A program made the translations under genes and the position numbers. A stretch of 64,000 bases of DNA from Billgrantia antri. Its GTDB lineage: Bacteria > Pseudomonadota > Gammaproteobacteria > Pseudomonadales > Halomonadaceae. The stretch lies in contig NZ_JAHYCA010000001.1 of assembly GCF_019430905.1 (NCBI RefSeq), forward strand, positions 481,095-545,094, given 5' to 3'. The notes beneath the pieces are model-generated. The model was given only the letters and a program-made list of their open reading frames with translations, was not told the origin of the DNA and searched no databases. Below are positions 44,900 through 52,984 of this stretch, piece by piece; positions within the stretch are counted from its first letter, which is position 1; each line of letters starts with the position of its first letter.

Positions 44900-46039
44900 T
44901 TACAGGTTGCCCTGACGGAACGCGTCCTCGAAGCTGAAACGCGGCTCCGGCGCCTCGGGCAGCAGCCAGGCGCAGGCGTGCACCTTCTCCAGCAGTTCGC
45001 CGTGAGTTTCGGCCACCAGGTTGACGTGCCCCAGCTTGCGCCCGGGCCGCTCGCTCTTGTCGTAGCGGTGCAAGTGGGCATCGCCGATGGCCAGTATCGC
45101 CGCCGGGTCACCCTCCTGGCCGATCACGTTGACCATGCAGGTAGGTTGCCGCGCCGAGGTGTCGCCCAGCGGCAGGCCCTGGATGGCGCGCAGGTGATTC
45201 TCGAACTGGCTGGTAACGGCGCCGTCCATGGTCCAGTGGCCGGAGTTGTGCACCCGCGGCGCCATCTCGTTGGCCAGCAGCTTGCCGTCACGGGTCTGGA
45301 ACAGTTCCAGGGTCAGCACCCCGACGTAGTCGAGCTCGTCGAGCAGCGCACGAATGTAGCCGTCGGCGGTCTGCTGAACCTCGTCGTCGAGGTCCGGCAT
45401 CGGCGCCAGCGAATAGCGCAGGATGCCGTCGACGTGCAGGTTCTCGGCCATGGGGTAGAAGGCCACCTCCCCATCGCGCCCACGCACAGCGATGATCGAC
45501 ACCTCACGCACGAAGTCGACGAAGGCCTCGACGATCAGCTTCGGATGATTGATCGAACGCCAGGCCTCCGCCGCCTCGGCCGGGTCGCGCAGCACCGCCT
45601 GGCCCTTGCCGTCGTAGCCCTCGGTGACCGACTTGGCCACCACTGGCGTGCCCAGCTCGCGGGCCGCCGCTTCCAGTGCCTCGGCGCTCTCCACGATGCG
45701 GTAGGCCGGGGTGGGAATGCCCAACCGGTCGAACAGTGCCTTCTCCTCGGCGCGGTTCTGACAGATGCGGATCGCCTCGCTCGACGGGTAGACCGGTTTG
45801 ACCTCCTCGATGGCCTGGACCAATGCCACCGGCAGGTGCTCGAACTCATAGGTGACCAGATCGACCTTGGCCAGAAAGTCGTCGAGCAAATGGTGTTGGT
45901 CGGTATACACCATGACGTCACCGATCCCGGCGCTGGGGTGACCGGTGGTGTCGAGGAAAGTGAAGCGATTGGCCAGCGGATAGCCGGCCAGAGCCAGCAT
46001 GCGGCCGAGCTGGCCGGCACCGAGCACGCCGATATTCAT
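44900..46039 (-). CDS. purK: 5-(carboxyamino)imidazole ribonucleotide synthase
   Basis: 379 residues, ATP-grasp enzyme converting AIR, ATP and bicarbonate to N5-CAIR in purine synthesis. N-terminus MNIGVLGAGQLGRMLALAG, ATP-binding GYDGKGQ and the metal region LANEMAPRVHNSGHWT are diagnostic. Start at 46039 (GAGG upstream). It follows purE by ten bases. Confidence 0.96.
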   Translation of the reverse strand: MNIGVLGAGQLGRMLALAGYPLANRFTFLDTTGHPSAGIGDVMVYTDQHHLLDDFLAKVDLVTYEFEHLPVALVQAIEEVKPVYPSSEAIRICQNRAEEKALFDRLGIPTPAYRIVESAEALEAAARELGTPVVAKSVTEGYDGKGQAVLRDPAEAAEAWRSINHPKLIVEAFVDFVREVSIIAVRGRDGEVAFYPMAENLHVDGILRYSLAPMPDLDDEVQQTADGYIRALLDELDYVGVLTLELFQTRDGKLLANEMAPRVHNSGHWTMDGAVTSQFENHLRAIQGLPLGDTSARQPTCMVNVIGQEGDPAAILAIGDAHLHRYDKSERPGRKLGHVNLVAETHGELLEKVHACAWLLPEAPEPRFSFEDAFRQGNL

Positions 46040-46049
46040 GTCGGGAACC

Positions 46050-46559
46050 TCATTCGGGCTGGGGACGCGGGTCGGGATTGTCGAGCACGGCTTGAGTCTG
46101 CTCGGCGCGGAACGCCTCCACGGCAGCCCGCACCTTGGTATCCTGCAGGCCGACGATCTGCGCCGCCAGCAGGCCGGCGTTGGTCGCCCCGGCCTTGCCG
46201 ATGGCCAGCGTACCCACGGCGATGCCACCGGGCATCTGCACGATCGAGAGCAGCGAGTCGAGCCCCTTGAGTGCCTTGGACTCCACCGGCACGCCGAGCA
46301 CCGGCAAGGCCGTCTGGGAGGCCACCATGCCCGGCAGGTGGGCGGCGCCGCCGGCCCCGGCGACGATCACCTGCAGGCCACGTTCGGCAGCGCCCTTGGC
46401 ATAGTCGAACAGCAGATCCGGCGTGCGGTGGGCCGAGACCACGCGAGTTTCATGCGGGACCCCCAGGCGCTCCAGCATCGCCACCGCGTGCTCCATGACC
46501 GGCCAGTCGGACTTCGACCCCATGATCACGCCTACGCGTGGCTGCTCGTTGGACTGCAT
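46050..46559 (-). CDS. purE: N5-carboxyaminoimidazole ribonucleotide mutase
   Basis: 169 residues. [21 protein letters not shown] and [12 protein letters not shown] are PurE signatures; it turns N5-CAIR into CAIR. First gene of purEK. No PurR-like box is obvious upstream. Confidence 0.96.
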   Translation of the reverse strand: MQSNEQPRVGVIMGSKSDWPVMEHAVAMLERLGVPHETRVVSAHRTPDLLFDYAKGAAERGLQVIVAGAGGAAHLPGMVASQTALPVLGVPVESKALKGLDSLLSIVQMPGGIAVGTLAIGKAGATNAGLLAAQIVGLQDTKVRAAVEAFRAEQTQAVLDNPDPRPQPE

Positions 46560-46601
46560 GTGCGGCTCCCGGAAGTAGCGCAGAGAATTCGAAGGGCAAG
46601 T

Positions 46602-46625
46602 ATTCTAACGGCGCCCGCAGGCGCC
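46602..46625 (-). promoter_or_regulatory. -10 element of purE overlapping a hairpin
   Basis: On the minus strand a TAGAAT box (46602-46607) follows the palindrome GGCGCC-TGCG-GGCGCC (46610-46625). The hairpin may end the TAXI operon transcript and, with the box, form the purE promoter. No good -35. Confidence 0.4.
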
Positions 46626-46677
46626 GTCATCTTGACCAATCGGGCAGAAGCTTTCCGCCCACAATCGACCACATCGC

Positions 46678-48696
46678 TCAGGCCGGTCCTGCTCCGGCAA
46701 CGTTGGCCTCGCGCCGACTGGCCAGCCAGTTGCCGCCCATCGCCAGAATCATCACAACGACGCCAGCGACTTCCAGCATCAGGTTGGGATAGAAGGCCGC
46801 CACGATCGCCGGCAACAACACCAGGCGTACCGGCCACGACATCCAGGTGAAGAGGAACCCCTCCAGGGCCGCAGCGAAGGCGCACAACGCCAGGAAGCCT
46901 ATGACAGCCGTCCATACCAGCACCGGTATCGAGCCCCCCATGATGATTTCCGGGTTGTAGACCATGAACAGCGGGATCAGATAGAGCCCCTTGGCGAACT
47001 TCCAGGCCTGGAAGCCAGTGTCCATGGGCTTGGCCCCCGCAATCGCCGCACCGGCAAAGCCCGCCAGCGCAATGGGTGGGGTTACGTTGGAGTCCTGCGA
47101 GTACCAGAACACCACGAGGTGAGCGATCAGCAGCGGCACGCCGAACTCAGCCGTCAGTGCCGGCCCCACCAGCACGATCAGCACGATGTAGCTGGCGGTG
47201 ACCGGAAGGCCCATGCCCAGCACCAGGCTGGCCAGCAGCACCATGACCAGCGCCAGCAGCAGGTTACCGCCTGAGAAGGCCATCATCATGGAGGAGAACT
47301 TCAAGCCCAGCCCAGTGAGGCCCACCACGCCGACGATGATGCCGGCCACGGCACAGGCCATGGAGACGGCCACCGCGTTGCGCGCACCCAGCTCGAGACC
47401 GCCAACGAGCTTGATCAGGCCCGCTTTCACCGCCTCTCGCAGCGTCTCGGCGGTCACTTTCTGGCCGTTGCGCGGAGCGATGAAAAGGAACCATACAGCG
47501 AAGCGCAGCACCGCCACGGCCAGCATGGTGAGGATGGCATAGTAGCCTACCCGCATCGGCGACATGTTCATCACCAGCAGCCATACCAACACCAGCAGCG
47601 GCAGCAGGAAGTGCCAGCCCTCCTGCATCACGTCGCGCATTTGGGGAAGCTCGGAGCGCGCCATACCCTGCATGCCCTGCTTGAGGGCGATGATGTGCAC
47701 GAACAGATAGACGGTGGAAAAGTACATGATCGCCGGCAGAATGCTGACCTTGACGATCTCGAGATAGGGCATACGGGTATATTCGGCAATCAGGAAGGCC
47801 CCAGCGCCCATCAGCGGTGGCATGATCTGGCCGCCAGTGGAGGCGGCCGCCTCGATGCCGCCTGCCTGGTGAGGCTTGTAGCCCAGGCGCTTCATCAACG
47901 GAATGGTGAAGGCCCCGGTGGTCACCACGTTGGCGATGGCACTGCCCGAGATCGACCCCATGCCGGCCGAGGCGATGACCGCAGCCTTGGCCGGCCCGCC
48001 GCGCTGGCGCCCGGTGGCGGCATAGGCCAGGTCGATGAAGAACTTGCCGGCGCCGGTGATTTCGAGGAAAGCGCCGAACAGCACGAAGATGAAGATGTAG
48101 GTGGCGGCCACGCCCATGGGCAGGCCGAATATCCCCTCCTGGCCCAGATAGAGCTGACCCACCAGCCGGTCCAGGTTGTAACCGCGATGTTCGAGAATGC
48201 CGGGCAGGAACGCGCCCAGCCAAGGCAGCTCGCCGCGCGGGCCGGCAAAGGCATACAGGATCGCGATGATACCGATCACCGTCATGCCCAGCCCCACGGC
48301 TCGCCGCGCTGCCTCCAGCACGGTGAGCGTGGCGATGCAGCCGACCAGGATGTCGGTCTGACTCCAGAACCCGGCGCGATTGATGATCTCGTCGAGGAAG
48401 AGCACCAGATAGCCGCCGGTCAGCAACGCACCGGCGAAGAAGACCGTATCGATCAGCCCCGTGACGATGCCGCGGTCGTGCTTGGGCCCGAGCAGCGGAA
48501 ACATCAGAAAGGCCAGCATCATGATCATCATCAGATGGATGCTGCGCTGATAGAACAGGCCCAGCGGCTCGATGCCGGCGGAGTAGAGCTGGAACAACGA
48601 CAGCCCCACCGCCACCAGGGTGATCAGCCACAGCACCGGGCGGGAATGGTTCGCCTGGCTGCCGGGAATGACAGGGGAGGTTCCCGTATCGCTCAT
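46678..48696 (-). CDS. TAXI TRAP transporter fused permease (DctQM type)
   Basis: 672 residues with about 17-19 helices; small and large TRAP permeases in one chain, as is usual for TAXI systems. GSISGSAIANVVTTGAFTIPLMKRLGY, AASTGGQIMPPLMGAGAFLIAEY and LGMGLPVTASYIVL are family segments. Last gene after the binding protein and DUF1850 protein. Substrates of TAXI systems include glutamate and C4 acids; unknown here. Confidence 0.93.
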   Translation of the reverse strand: MSDTGTSPVIPGSQANHSRPVLWLITLVAVGLSLFQLYSAGIEPLGLFYQRSIHLMMIMMLAFLMFPLLGPKHDRGIVTGLIDTVFFAGALLTGGYLVLFLDEIINRAGFWSQTDILVGCIATLTVLEAARRAVGLGMTVIGIIAILYAFAGPRGELPWLGAFLPGILEHRGYNLDRLVGQLYLGQEGIFGLPMGVAATYIFIFVLFGAFLEITGAGKFFIDLAYAATGRQRGGPAKAAVIASAGMGSISGSAIANVVTTGAFTIPLMKRLGYKPHQAGGIEAAASTGGQIMPPLMGAGAFLIAEYTRMPYLEIVKVSILPAIMYFSTVYLFVHIIALKQGMQGMARSELPQMRDVMQEGWHFLLPLLVLVWLLVMNMSPMRVGYYAILTMLAVAVLRFAVWFLFIAPRNGQKVTAETLREAVKAGLIKLVGGLELGARNAVAVSMACAVAGIIVGVVGLTGLGLKFSSMMMAFSGGNLLLALVMVLLASLVLGMGLPVTASYIVLIVLVGPALTAEFGVPLLIAHLVVFWYSQDSNVTPPIALAGFAGAAIAGAKPMDTGFQAWKFAKGLYLIPLFMVYNPEIIMGGSIPVLVWTAVIGFLALCAFAAALEGFLFTWMSWPVRLVLLPAIVAAFYPNLMLEVAGVVVMILAMGGNWLASRREANVAGAGPA

Positions 48697-48706
48697 TGTG
48701 GTTCTC

Positions 48707-49231
48707 TCACTGGGTTTGTCGTGCCTCGGAGGCGTCGGGAGTCAGGGTCAATCGGATCGTCACCCGTTGGTTCTCGGCCAGACTGCTCAGGCTGATCCGA
48801 GTATTGTCGATCACCAGGCGATGGTCGACGCGCATCGAGCCTACCCGCAGGCGATAGGCGTTGCCCGGCACCGCCTCGTCGATATTCTCGATCCAATAAC
48901 CGCCCTCGCCATCGGAAACCTGAATCCCCCGTCCCGGGATATGATCCAGCCCTGCGGCGAAATCGGGCAAGTGGCTGCGTTCCAGGACCATGCGTCCGTC
49001 GCGGTGACGATAACAGTCCAGCACCGGGAAACCCTCGACAGAGTGATTCCACTCCAGGCACCAGCCCTCGCCTTCGGGCATCGGCAGACTCACCAGACGC
49101 TCGTCATCGCTCCTCACGACCTCCAGCACGGCCTCATCGGCAGCGGCCACCTGGCTGACTGCCGCCAGGCTCATGCAAAACAGCAGGGCGGGCAGCCAGG
49201 CCCGCCCTGCGTTCAGGCGTAACACGCTCAT
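48707..49231 (-). CDS. DUF1850-domain exported protein
   Basis: 174 residues with a signal peptide (residues 1-30). The mature part contains WCLEWNHSVEGFPVLDCY and GLDHIPGRGI, as in DUF1850 proteins, which are often encoded with TAXI TRAP genes. It sits ten bases before the permease and six bases after the binding-protein gene, so it is likely an accessory subunit of that importer. Biochemical role unknown. Confidence 0.82.
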   Translation of the reverse strand: MSVLRLNAGRAWLPALLFCMSLAAVSQVAAADEAVLEVVRSDDERLVSLPMPEGEGWCLEWNHSVEGFPVLDCYRHRDGRMVLERSHLPDFAAGLDHIPGRGIQVSDGEGGYWIENIDEAVPGNAYRLRVGSMRVDHRLVIDNTRISLSSLAENQRVTIRLTLTPDASEARQTQ

Positions 49232-49237
49232 GTCGCG

Positions 49238-50197
49238 TCAGGGACGCTGATGATCCGCGATCTCGGCGCCCACTTCCTCGTAATAGCGCAGCGCTCCCGG
49301 ATGGAAGGGTACCGGGGTCGATTCCACGCTGAACTCCACCGTGGTGTCGTTGGCGGCCGGGTGGATGGCGATGAGTTCGTCGGTCTGCTCGAACAGCACC
49401 TTGGTGATCTGGTAAGCGAGTTCCTCGTCCATCTCGCTGCTCACCGCCAGAACGTTGGGAATGCCAATGCTCTGCACGGCCTCGTCCATTCCTTCATAGA
49501 GTCCCGCCTTGAGCTGGTACGCGGCGAACACGGGCTCGGCTTCCTTGGCCTTGTCGATCTCCTCCTGACTCAGACCGATCAGGCGGATATCACGGGTAGT
49601 GGCCAGGTTCATGATCGAGCTGGTGGGCGGACCCACGCTCCAGAAGCCGGCGTCGATGTCGCCATCACGAATGGCGTCAGCCGTTTCGTTGAAGTTGAGA
49701 CGGCGCGGATCGAAATCCTCATAGGTGATGCCGTTGGCCTCGAGCAGGGCCCGGGCATTGAGCTCGGTGCCACTACCGGGGGCGCCGACGGAGACCGTCT
49801 TGCCCTTGAGGTCGGCTAACGACTCGATGCCGGAGTCCGCCAGCGTGACGATCTGAACGGCATTGGGGTAGATCGAGGCCAACGCGCGAATGTTCTCCAG
49901 CTCGCGCCCCTCGAAGTCACCGGTGCCGTTATAGGCCTGATAGACGGTATCGGCCAGCGCCAGGGCGAGGTCGGAATCACCGCGCCAGACCAGGCCCATG
50001 TTCTCTACCGAGGCGCCTGTGACCTCGGCCACGGCGTCATAGCCCTCGATGTGGTTGCCGATCAACTCGGCCAGGCCGCCCCCATACGGATAATACGTCC
50101 CACCGGTACCGCCGGTGGCGATAGATAGTTGCTGGGCACTCGCCAGCGGGGCAACGGCCAGCAGCGAAGCGGCTGCTGCAAATTTGAGAGCTCGCAT
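49238..50197 (-). CDS. TAXI-family TRAP solute-binding protein
   Basis: 319 residues with a signal peptide ending ASAQ. LSIATGGTGGTYYPYGGGLAELI and VGAPGSGTELNARALL are the TAXI signatures. GGAGGATTCC precedes the ATG. Leads the operon binding protein - DUF1850 - fused permease. The 281 bases upstream to the next gene contain no ORF I would support. Confidence 0.93.
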   Translation of the reverse strand: MRALKFAAAASLLAVAPLASAQQLSIATGGTGGTYYPYGGGLAELIGNHIEGYDAVAEVTGASVENMGLVWRGDSDLALALADTVYQAYNGTGDFEGRELENIRALASIYPNAVQIVTLADSGIESLADLKGKTVSVGAPGSGTELNARALLEANGITYEDFDPRRLNFNETADAIRDGDIDAGFWSVGPPTSSIMNLATTRDIRLIGLSQEEIDKAKEAEPVFAAYQLKAGLYEGMDEAVQSIGIPNVLAVSSEMDEELAYQITKVLFEQTDELIAIHPAANDTTVEFSVESTPVPFHPGALRYYEEVGAEIADHQRP

Positions 50198-50386
50198 GGA
50201 ATCCTCCGTCCTGAAACCGGATCGTTTATGGTTGTTTCTCGGAACGTACCGGACAAAGCCGGCGGTTTACCTGACAAAAACTAGCACGCCCCTGCGCTGA
50301 GGGGCTAATCGACAGTTTCTACGTTCTTGTAAATTTTCGGCAATCCCACCAAGGTCGGTCAGTTGGGCCCCGCCGGACAGCGGTTC

Positions 50387-50411
50387 TCACGGCATCGTGA
50401 AAAAGTCACGA
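50387..50411. promoter_or_regulatory. TCACG repeats upstream of the XRE regulator
   Basis: TCACG (50387-50391), its inverse CGTGA (50396-50400) and a third TCACG (50407-50411) within 25 bases. Spacing of 20 bases between the two direct copies is about two helical turns. Possible operator of the HTH protein. Confidence 0.4.
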
Positions 50412-50478
50412 ATGGGTACTGGCAAAATCGCCGAAATGGCCCCATGATGTGGATGTCGCAACCGCCCACTGGAGCATC

Positions 50479-50760
50479 ATGAGTACGGCACGACATTCTT
50501 CCAACGCGGAACTTCTCGACCCCCCGCGAAGAATCCCTGACCTCGATGTCAGGGATCTGGAAAAGCGCACACGCCTAATGCGCATCGTTACACGGCTGAT
50601 CGCCGTCTCCGACCTAGGCTGTCGCGAGATCGCTCGACGCGCCGGGCTTCCGGCACAGAAGATCAGCGACCTGCTGGCAGGCCGCCTCGAGCACCTCTCT
50701 CTCGACGAGCTACGATTGGTCTACCATACGGTCGACCCGGATGGCGCACTCAACTACTAG
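50479..50760 (+). CDS. small XRE-type helix-turn-helix regulator
   Basis: 93 residues. One HTH domain with CREIARRAGLPAQKISDLLAGRLEHLSLDEL, as in the HigA-like/HTH_37 group. GGAG lies four bases before the ATG. Upstream are TCACG-GCAT-CGTGA and another TCACG (50387-50411), a possible autoregulatory operator. No toxin gene is adjacent, so it is not an obvious antitoxin. It precedes the ttr genes on the same strand but is cut off from them by a strong terminator. Confidence 0.8.
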   Translation: MSTARHSSNAELLDPPRRIPDLDVRDLEKRTRLMRIVTRLIAVSDLGCREIARRAGLPAQKISDLLAGRLEHLSLDELRLVYHTVDPDGALNY

Positions 50761-50800
50761 CCGACGCTGGCGAATACATGCCAATACGGCCGAATACGAA

Positions 50801-50831
50801 ACGCCTCGCCACTGTGCGAGGCGTTTTTTTT
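50801..50831 (+). terminator. Rho-independent terminator after the XRE gene
   Basis: Nine-base stem ACGCCTCGC / GCGAGGCGT with loop CACTGT, followed by eight T. Classical intrinsic terminator. Confidence 0.93.
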
Positions 50832-50870
50832 GTTTCGCCCGCCTCGAATTTTTACTTCCGCAGCAGTCAG

Positions 50871-50896
50871 TTAATGCAACATTAACCGAACATTAA
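50871..50896 (+). promoter_or_regulatory. CATTAA repeat array upstream of ttrBCA
   Basis: TTAATG-CAA-CATTAA (50871-50885) is a perfect inverted repeat, and a further CATTAA (50891-50896) follows with an 11-base period. This AT-rich island stands out in GC-rich surroundings and lies 19-45 bases upstream of the FNR-like box. Likely binding site for a response regulator or repressor. Confidence 0.55.
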
Positions 50897-50914
50897 GAGC
50901 TTGCTAACTATCTA

Positions 50915-50928
50915 TTGATGCAAGTCAA
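50915..50928 (+). promoter_or_regulatory. FNR/Anr-like box upstream of ttrBCA
   Basis: TTGAT-GCAA-GTCAA differs from the FNR/Anr consensus TTGAT-N4-ATCAA at one base. A TAGCCT -10-like box at 50951-50956 would put the FNR site centre at about -41.5, the class II position for activation. The transcript start near 50963 is inferred. Confidence 0.65.
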
Positions 50929-51015
50929 GCGCGTCGACTTTGGCCGCAAGTAGCCTTCCGGTATTCACCCTCACCCAAGTGCGAAAACCCACCGCACCCA
51001 GCCACCGGAGGCGCC

Positions 51016-51792
51016 ATGGATTCCATTCGCCGCACCCTTCTCGGCCAGTTGGCCCGCCTCAGCGCGGGTGCCGCCTTGATACCGCTCGCCAGCGTCGCAC
51101 GTGCCGCCATCAACCGGCAGCCGCCCCGCCGAGAAGGTGATTCCTCCAAGCGCTACGGCATGCTCATCGACCTGCGCCAATGCATCGGCTGCCAGGCCTG
51201 CACCGTGTCGTGCCACATCGAGAATGCCGCCCCGCTGGGCAGCTTCCGTACCACCGTTTCCCAGTACGAGGTCGAGCATGAGGAAACCGGCGAGATGGCC
51301 ACCTTCATGCTCCCACGGCTCTGCAACCACTGCGAGGATCCGCCCTGCGTGCCGGTCTGTCCGGTGGAGGCCACCTTCCAGCGCCAGGATGGCATCGTGG
51401 TGGTGGACAGCGACCGCTGCGTGGGCTGCGCCTACTGCGTCAATGCCTGCCCCTACGACGCTCGTTTCATCAACGAGCGCACCCAGACCGCCGATAAATG
51501 CACCTTCTGCGCCCACCGTCTGGAAGCCGGCCTGCTGCCGGCCTGCGTCGAGAGCTGCGTGGGTGGCGCGCGGATCATCGGCGACATGCGCGACCCGAGC
51601 AGTCAGATCAGCCGCATGATCGATGAACATCGCGACGCGCTCATGGTGCTGCAGCCCGAAAAGAACACACTGCCTCAGGTCTTCTACCTCGGCATGGACG
51701 AGCGCTTCGTCACCCGTCCCCTGGCCGAGCCGGTGGCCCTGGAAGTCCTCGACCCCAACGGCAAGGAGATGGGCTATGAATTCTGCCATTGA
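51016..51792 (+). CDS. ttrB: tetrathionate reductase-like subunit B, four [4Fe-4S] ferredoxin
   Basis: 258 residues. A twin-arginine-like leader (SIRRTLLGQLA) precedes four cysteine groups (CIGCQACTVSC, CNHCEDPPCVPVC, CVGCAYCVNAC, CTFC...CVESC) binding four [4Fe-4S] clusters. Passes electrons from the membrane subunit to the molybdenum subunit in the periplasm. Gene order B-C-A is as in Salmonella ttrBCA. Overlaps ttrC by 17 bases. Confidence 0.86.
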   Translation: MDSIRRTLLGQLARLSAGAALIPLASVARAAINRQPPRREGDSSKRYGMLIDLRQCIGCQACTVSCHIENAAPLGSFRTTVSQYEVEHEETGEMATFMLPRLCNHCEDPPCVPVCPVEATFQRQDGIVVVDSDRCVGCAYCVNACPYDARFINERTQTADKCTFCAHRLEAGLLPACVESCVGGARIIGDMRDPSSQISRMIDEHRDALMVLQPEKNTLPQVFYLGMDERFVTRPLAEPVALEVLDPNGKEMGYEFCH

Positions 51793-52984
51793 GCTACTCG
51801 CCCCGCGCTATGACATCGCCTGGTACCCCTGGGCAGTGCAATACTTCTTCCTGATCGCGCTCTCCTACGCCACCCTGTGGCTGGCCGCCCCCGCGCTGGT
51901 ATTCGGCAAGCCGACATGGCTACCCACCGCTCGCCTGGCACTGCTGGCCTGCCTGAGCACCACCCTGGTGGCGCCGGTGGCGTTGCTTGCCGACCTGCAC
52001 CAGCCGCTGCGTTTCTGGCACTTCTATGCCTACTCCAACACCCATTCGTGGATGTCCGTCGGCAGCCTGATCCTGCCGCTCTACGTGGTGGGTGTCGTCG
52101 TGACGGCATGGTTGGCCTGGCGCCCGGCGCTGCAAGCCAATCGCCAGGCGCCCGGCTTCGCCGGCCTCATCGCCCGCTGGCTGTCGCTGGGTGACTCACC
52201 CACTCCCCGCGCCCTGCTGGTGCTGGTGGGCCTCGGCACCCTGGTCCTCTCCACCGGTATCATGCTCTATACCGGCGCCGAGGTGGCCATCGTCAAGGCC
52301 CGTCCCCTGTGGCACACCGGATGGCTGCCGCCGATGTTCGTGGCCACCGGCTTCATCGCCGCGGCAGGGCTACTGATGGTCCTGAATCGGGTCAGCGGCC
52401 TGCATAACCTCAGCGTCACGAGACAAATGCTCAAGGTGATGCTGGGGGCCTGCCTGGTAGCCGGCCTTGTCGCGATTAGCTGGTTCCTCGATGGCATCAA
52501 CGCCCACGTTGGCTCGGTGGTAGCGGCCATGGAGTCGGTGCGCGGCAGCGCCGAGTGGCGCAGCACGGCTCTGTGGGGTGGCCTTACCGGCGTGGCGCTG
52601 CTCGGCGCCGTACTCTACCTGCTGACCCGGCCCGCCGCACATCGCCCGGCCCTCTATGCCTGGACCTGGGTAGTAGGCCTGGTCGCCCTGCATGTGGGCT
52701 GGATGTTCCGCTGGGTGGTTCTGATGGACGTGCAGACCGTGGCCCGCCATAGTGCCGGCTTCCATCATTACGGCATTCCCGCCGGTTCCTCCGGCATCCT
52801 GGGGATTGTCGGCACCTTCGGCCTGTGGCTTACCGCCATTCTGCTGGTCGAACTCTTCGTGCCATGGCGTCAGGCCCGACAGGGCGGCAGCGTCGCCGAA
52901 GCCTCACCCGCGCCCCCCGCCGCTACCCACACTGCCGTCGAGAACACGGCGAACAACATCGAAGGAGCGCCCCGCCATGGCTAA
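51776..52984 (+). CDS. ttrC: tetrathionate reductase-like subunit C, NrfD-family quinol oxidase
   Basis: 402 residues with nine or ten helices, NrfD/PsrC family. It oxidises quinol and anchors the complex. The start at 51776 has AAGGAG seven bases upstream, inside ttrB, and its end overlaps the ttrA start by eight bases. The last 40 residues are a hydrophilic Ala/Pro tail. Confidence 0.85.
   Translation: MNSAIELLAPRYDIAWYPWAVQYFFLIALSYATLWLAAPALVFGKPTWLPTARLALLACLSTTLVAPVALLADLHQPLRFWHFYAYSNTHSWMSVGSLILPLYVVGVVVTAWLAWRPALQANRQAPGFAGLIARWLSLGDSPTPRALLVLVGLGTLVLSTGIMLYTGAEVAIVKARPLWHTGWLPPMFVATGFIAAAGLLMVLNRVSGLHNLSVTRQMLKVMLGACLVAGLVAISWFLDGINAHVGSVVAAMESVRGSAEWRSTALWGGLTGVALLGAVLYLLTRPAAHRPALYAWTWVVGLVALHVGWMFRWVVLMDVQTVARHSAGFHHYGIPAGSSGILGIVGTFGLWLTAILLVELFVPWRQARQGGSVAEASPAPPAATHTAVENTANNIEGAPRHG

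Noticed and set aside
46610..46625. Strong terminator for the TAXI operon
   Set aside because: Stem is only six bases with no U-run; kept only as a weak part of the purE promoter region.
50479..50760. XRE gene as the antitoxin of a toxin-antitoxin pair
   Set aside because: No toxin-like ORF lies on either side; neighbours are a TAXI operon and ttrBCA.
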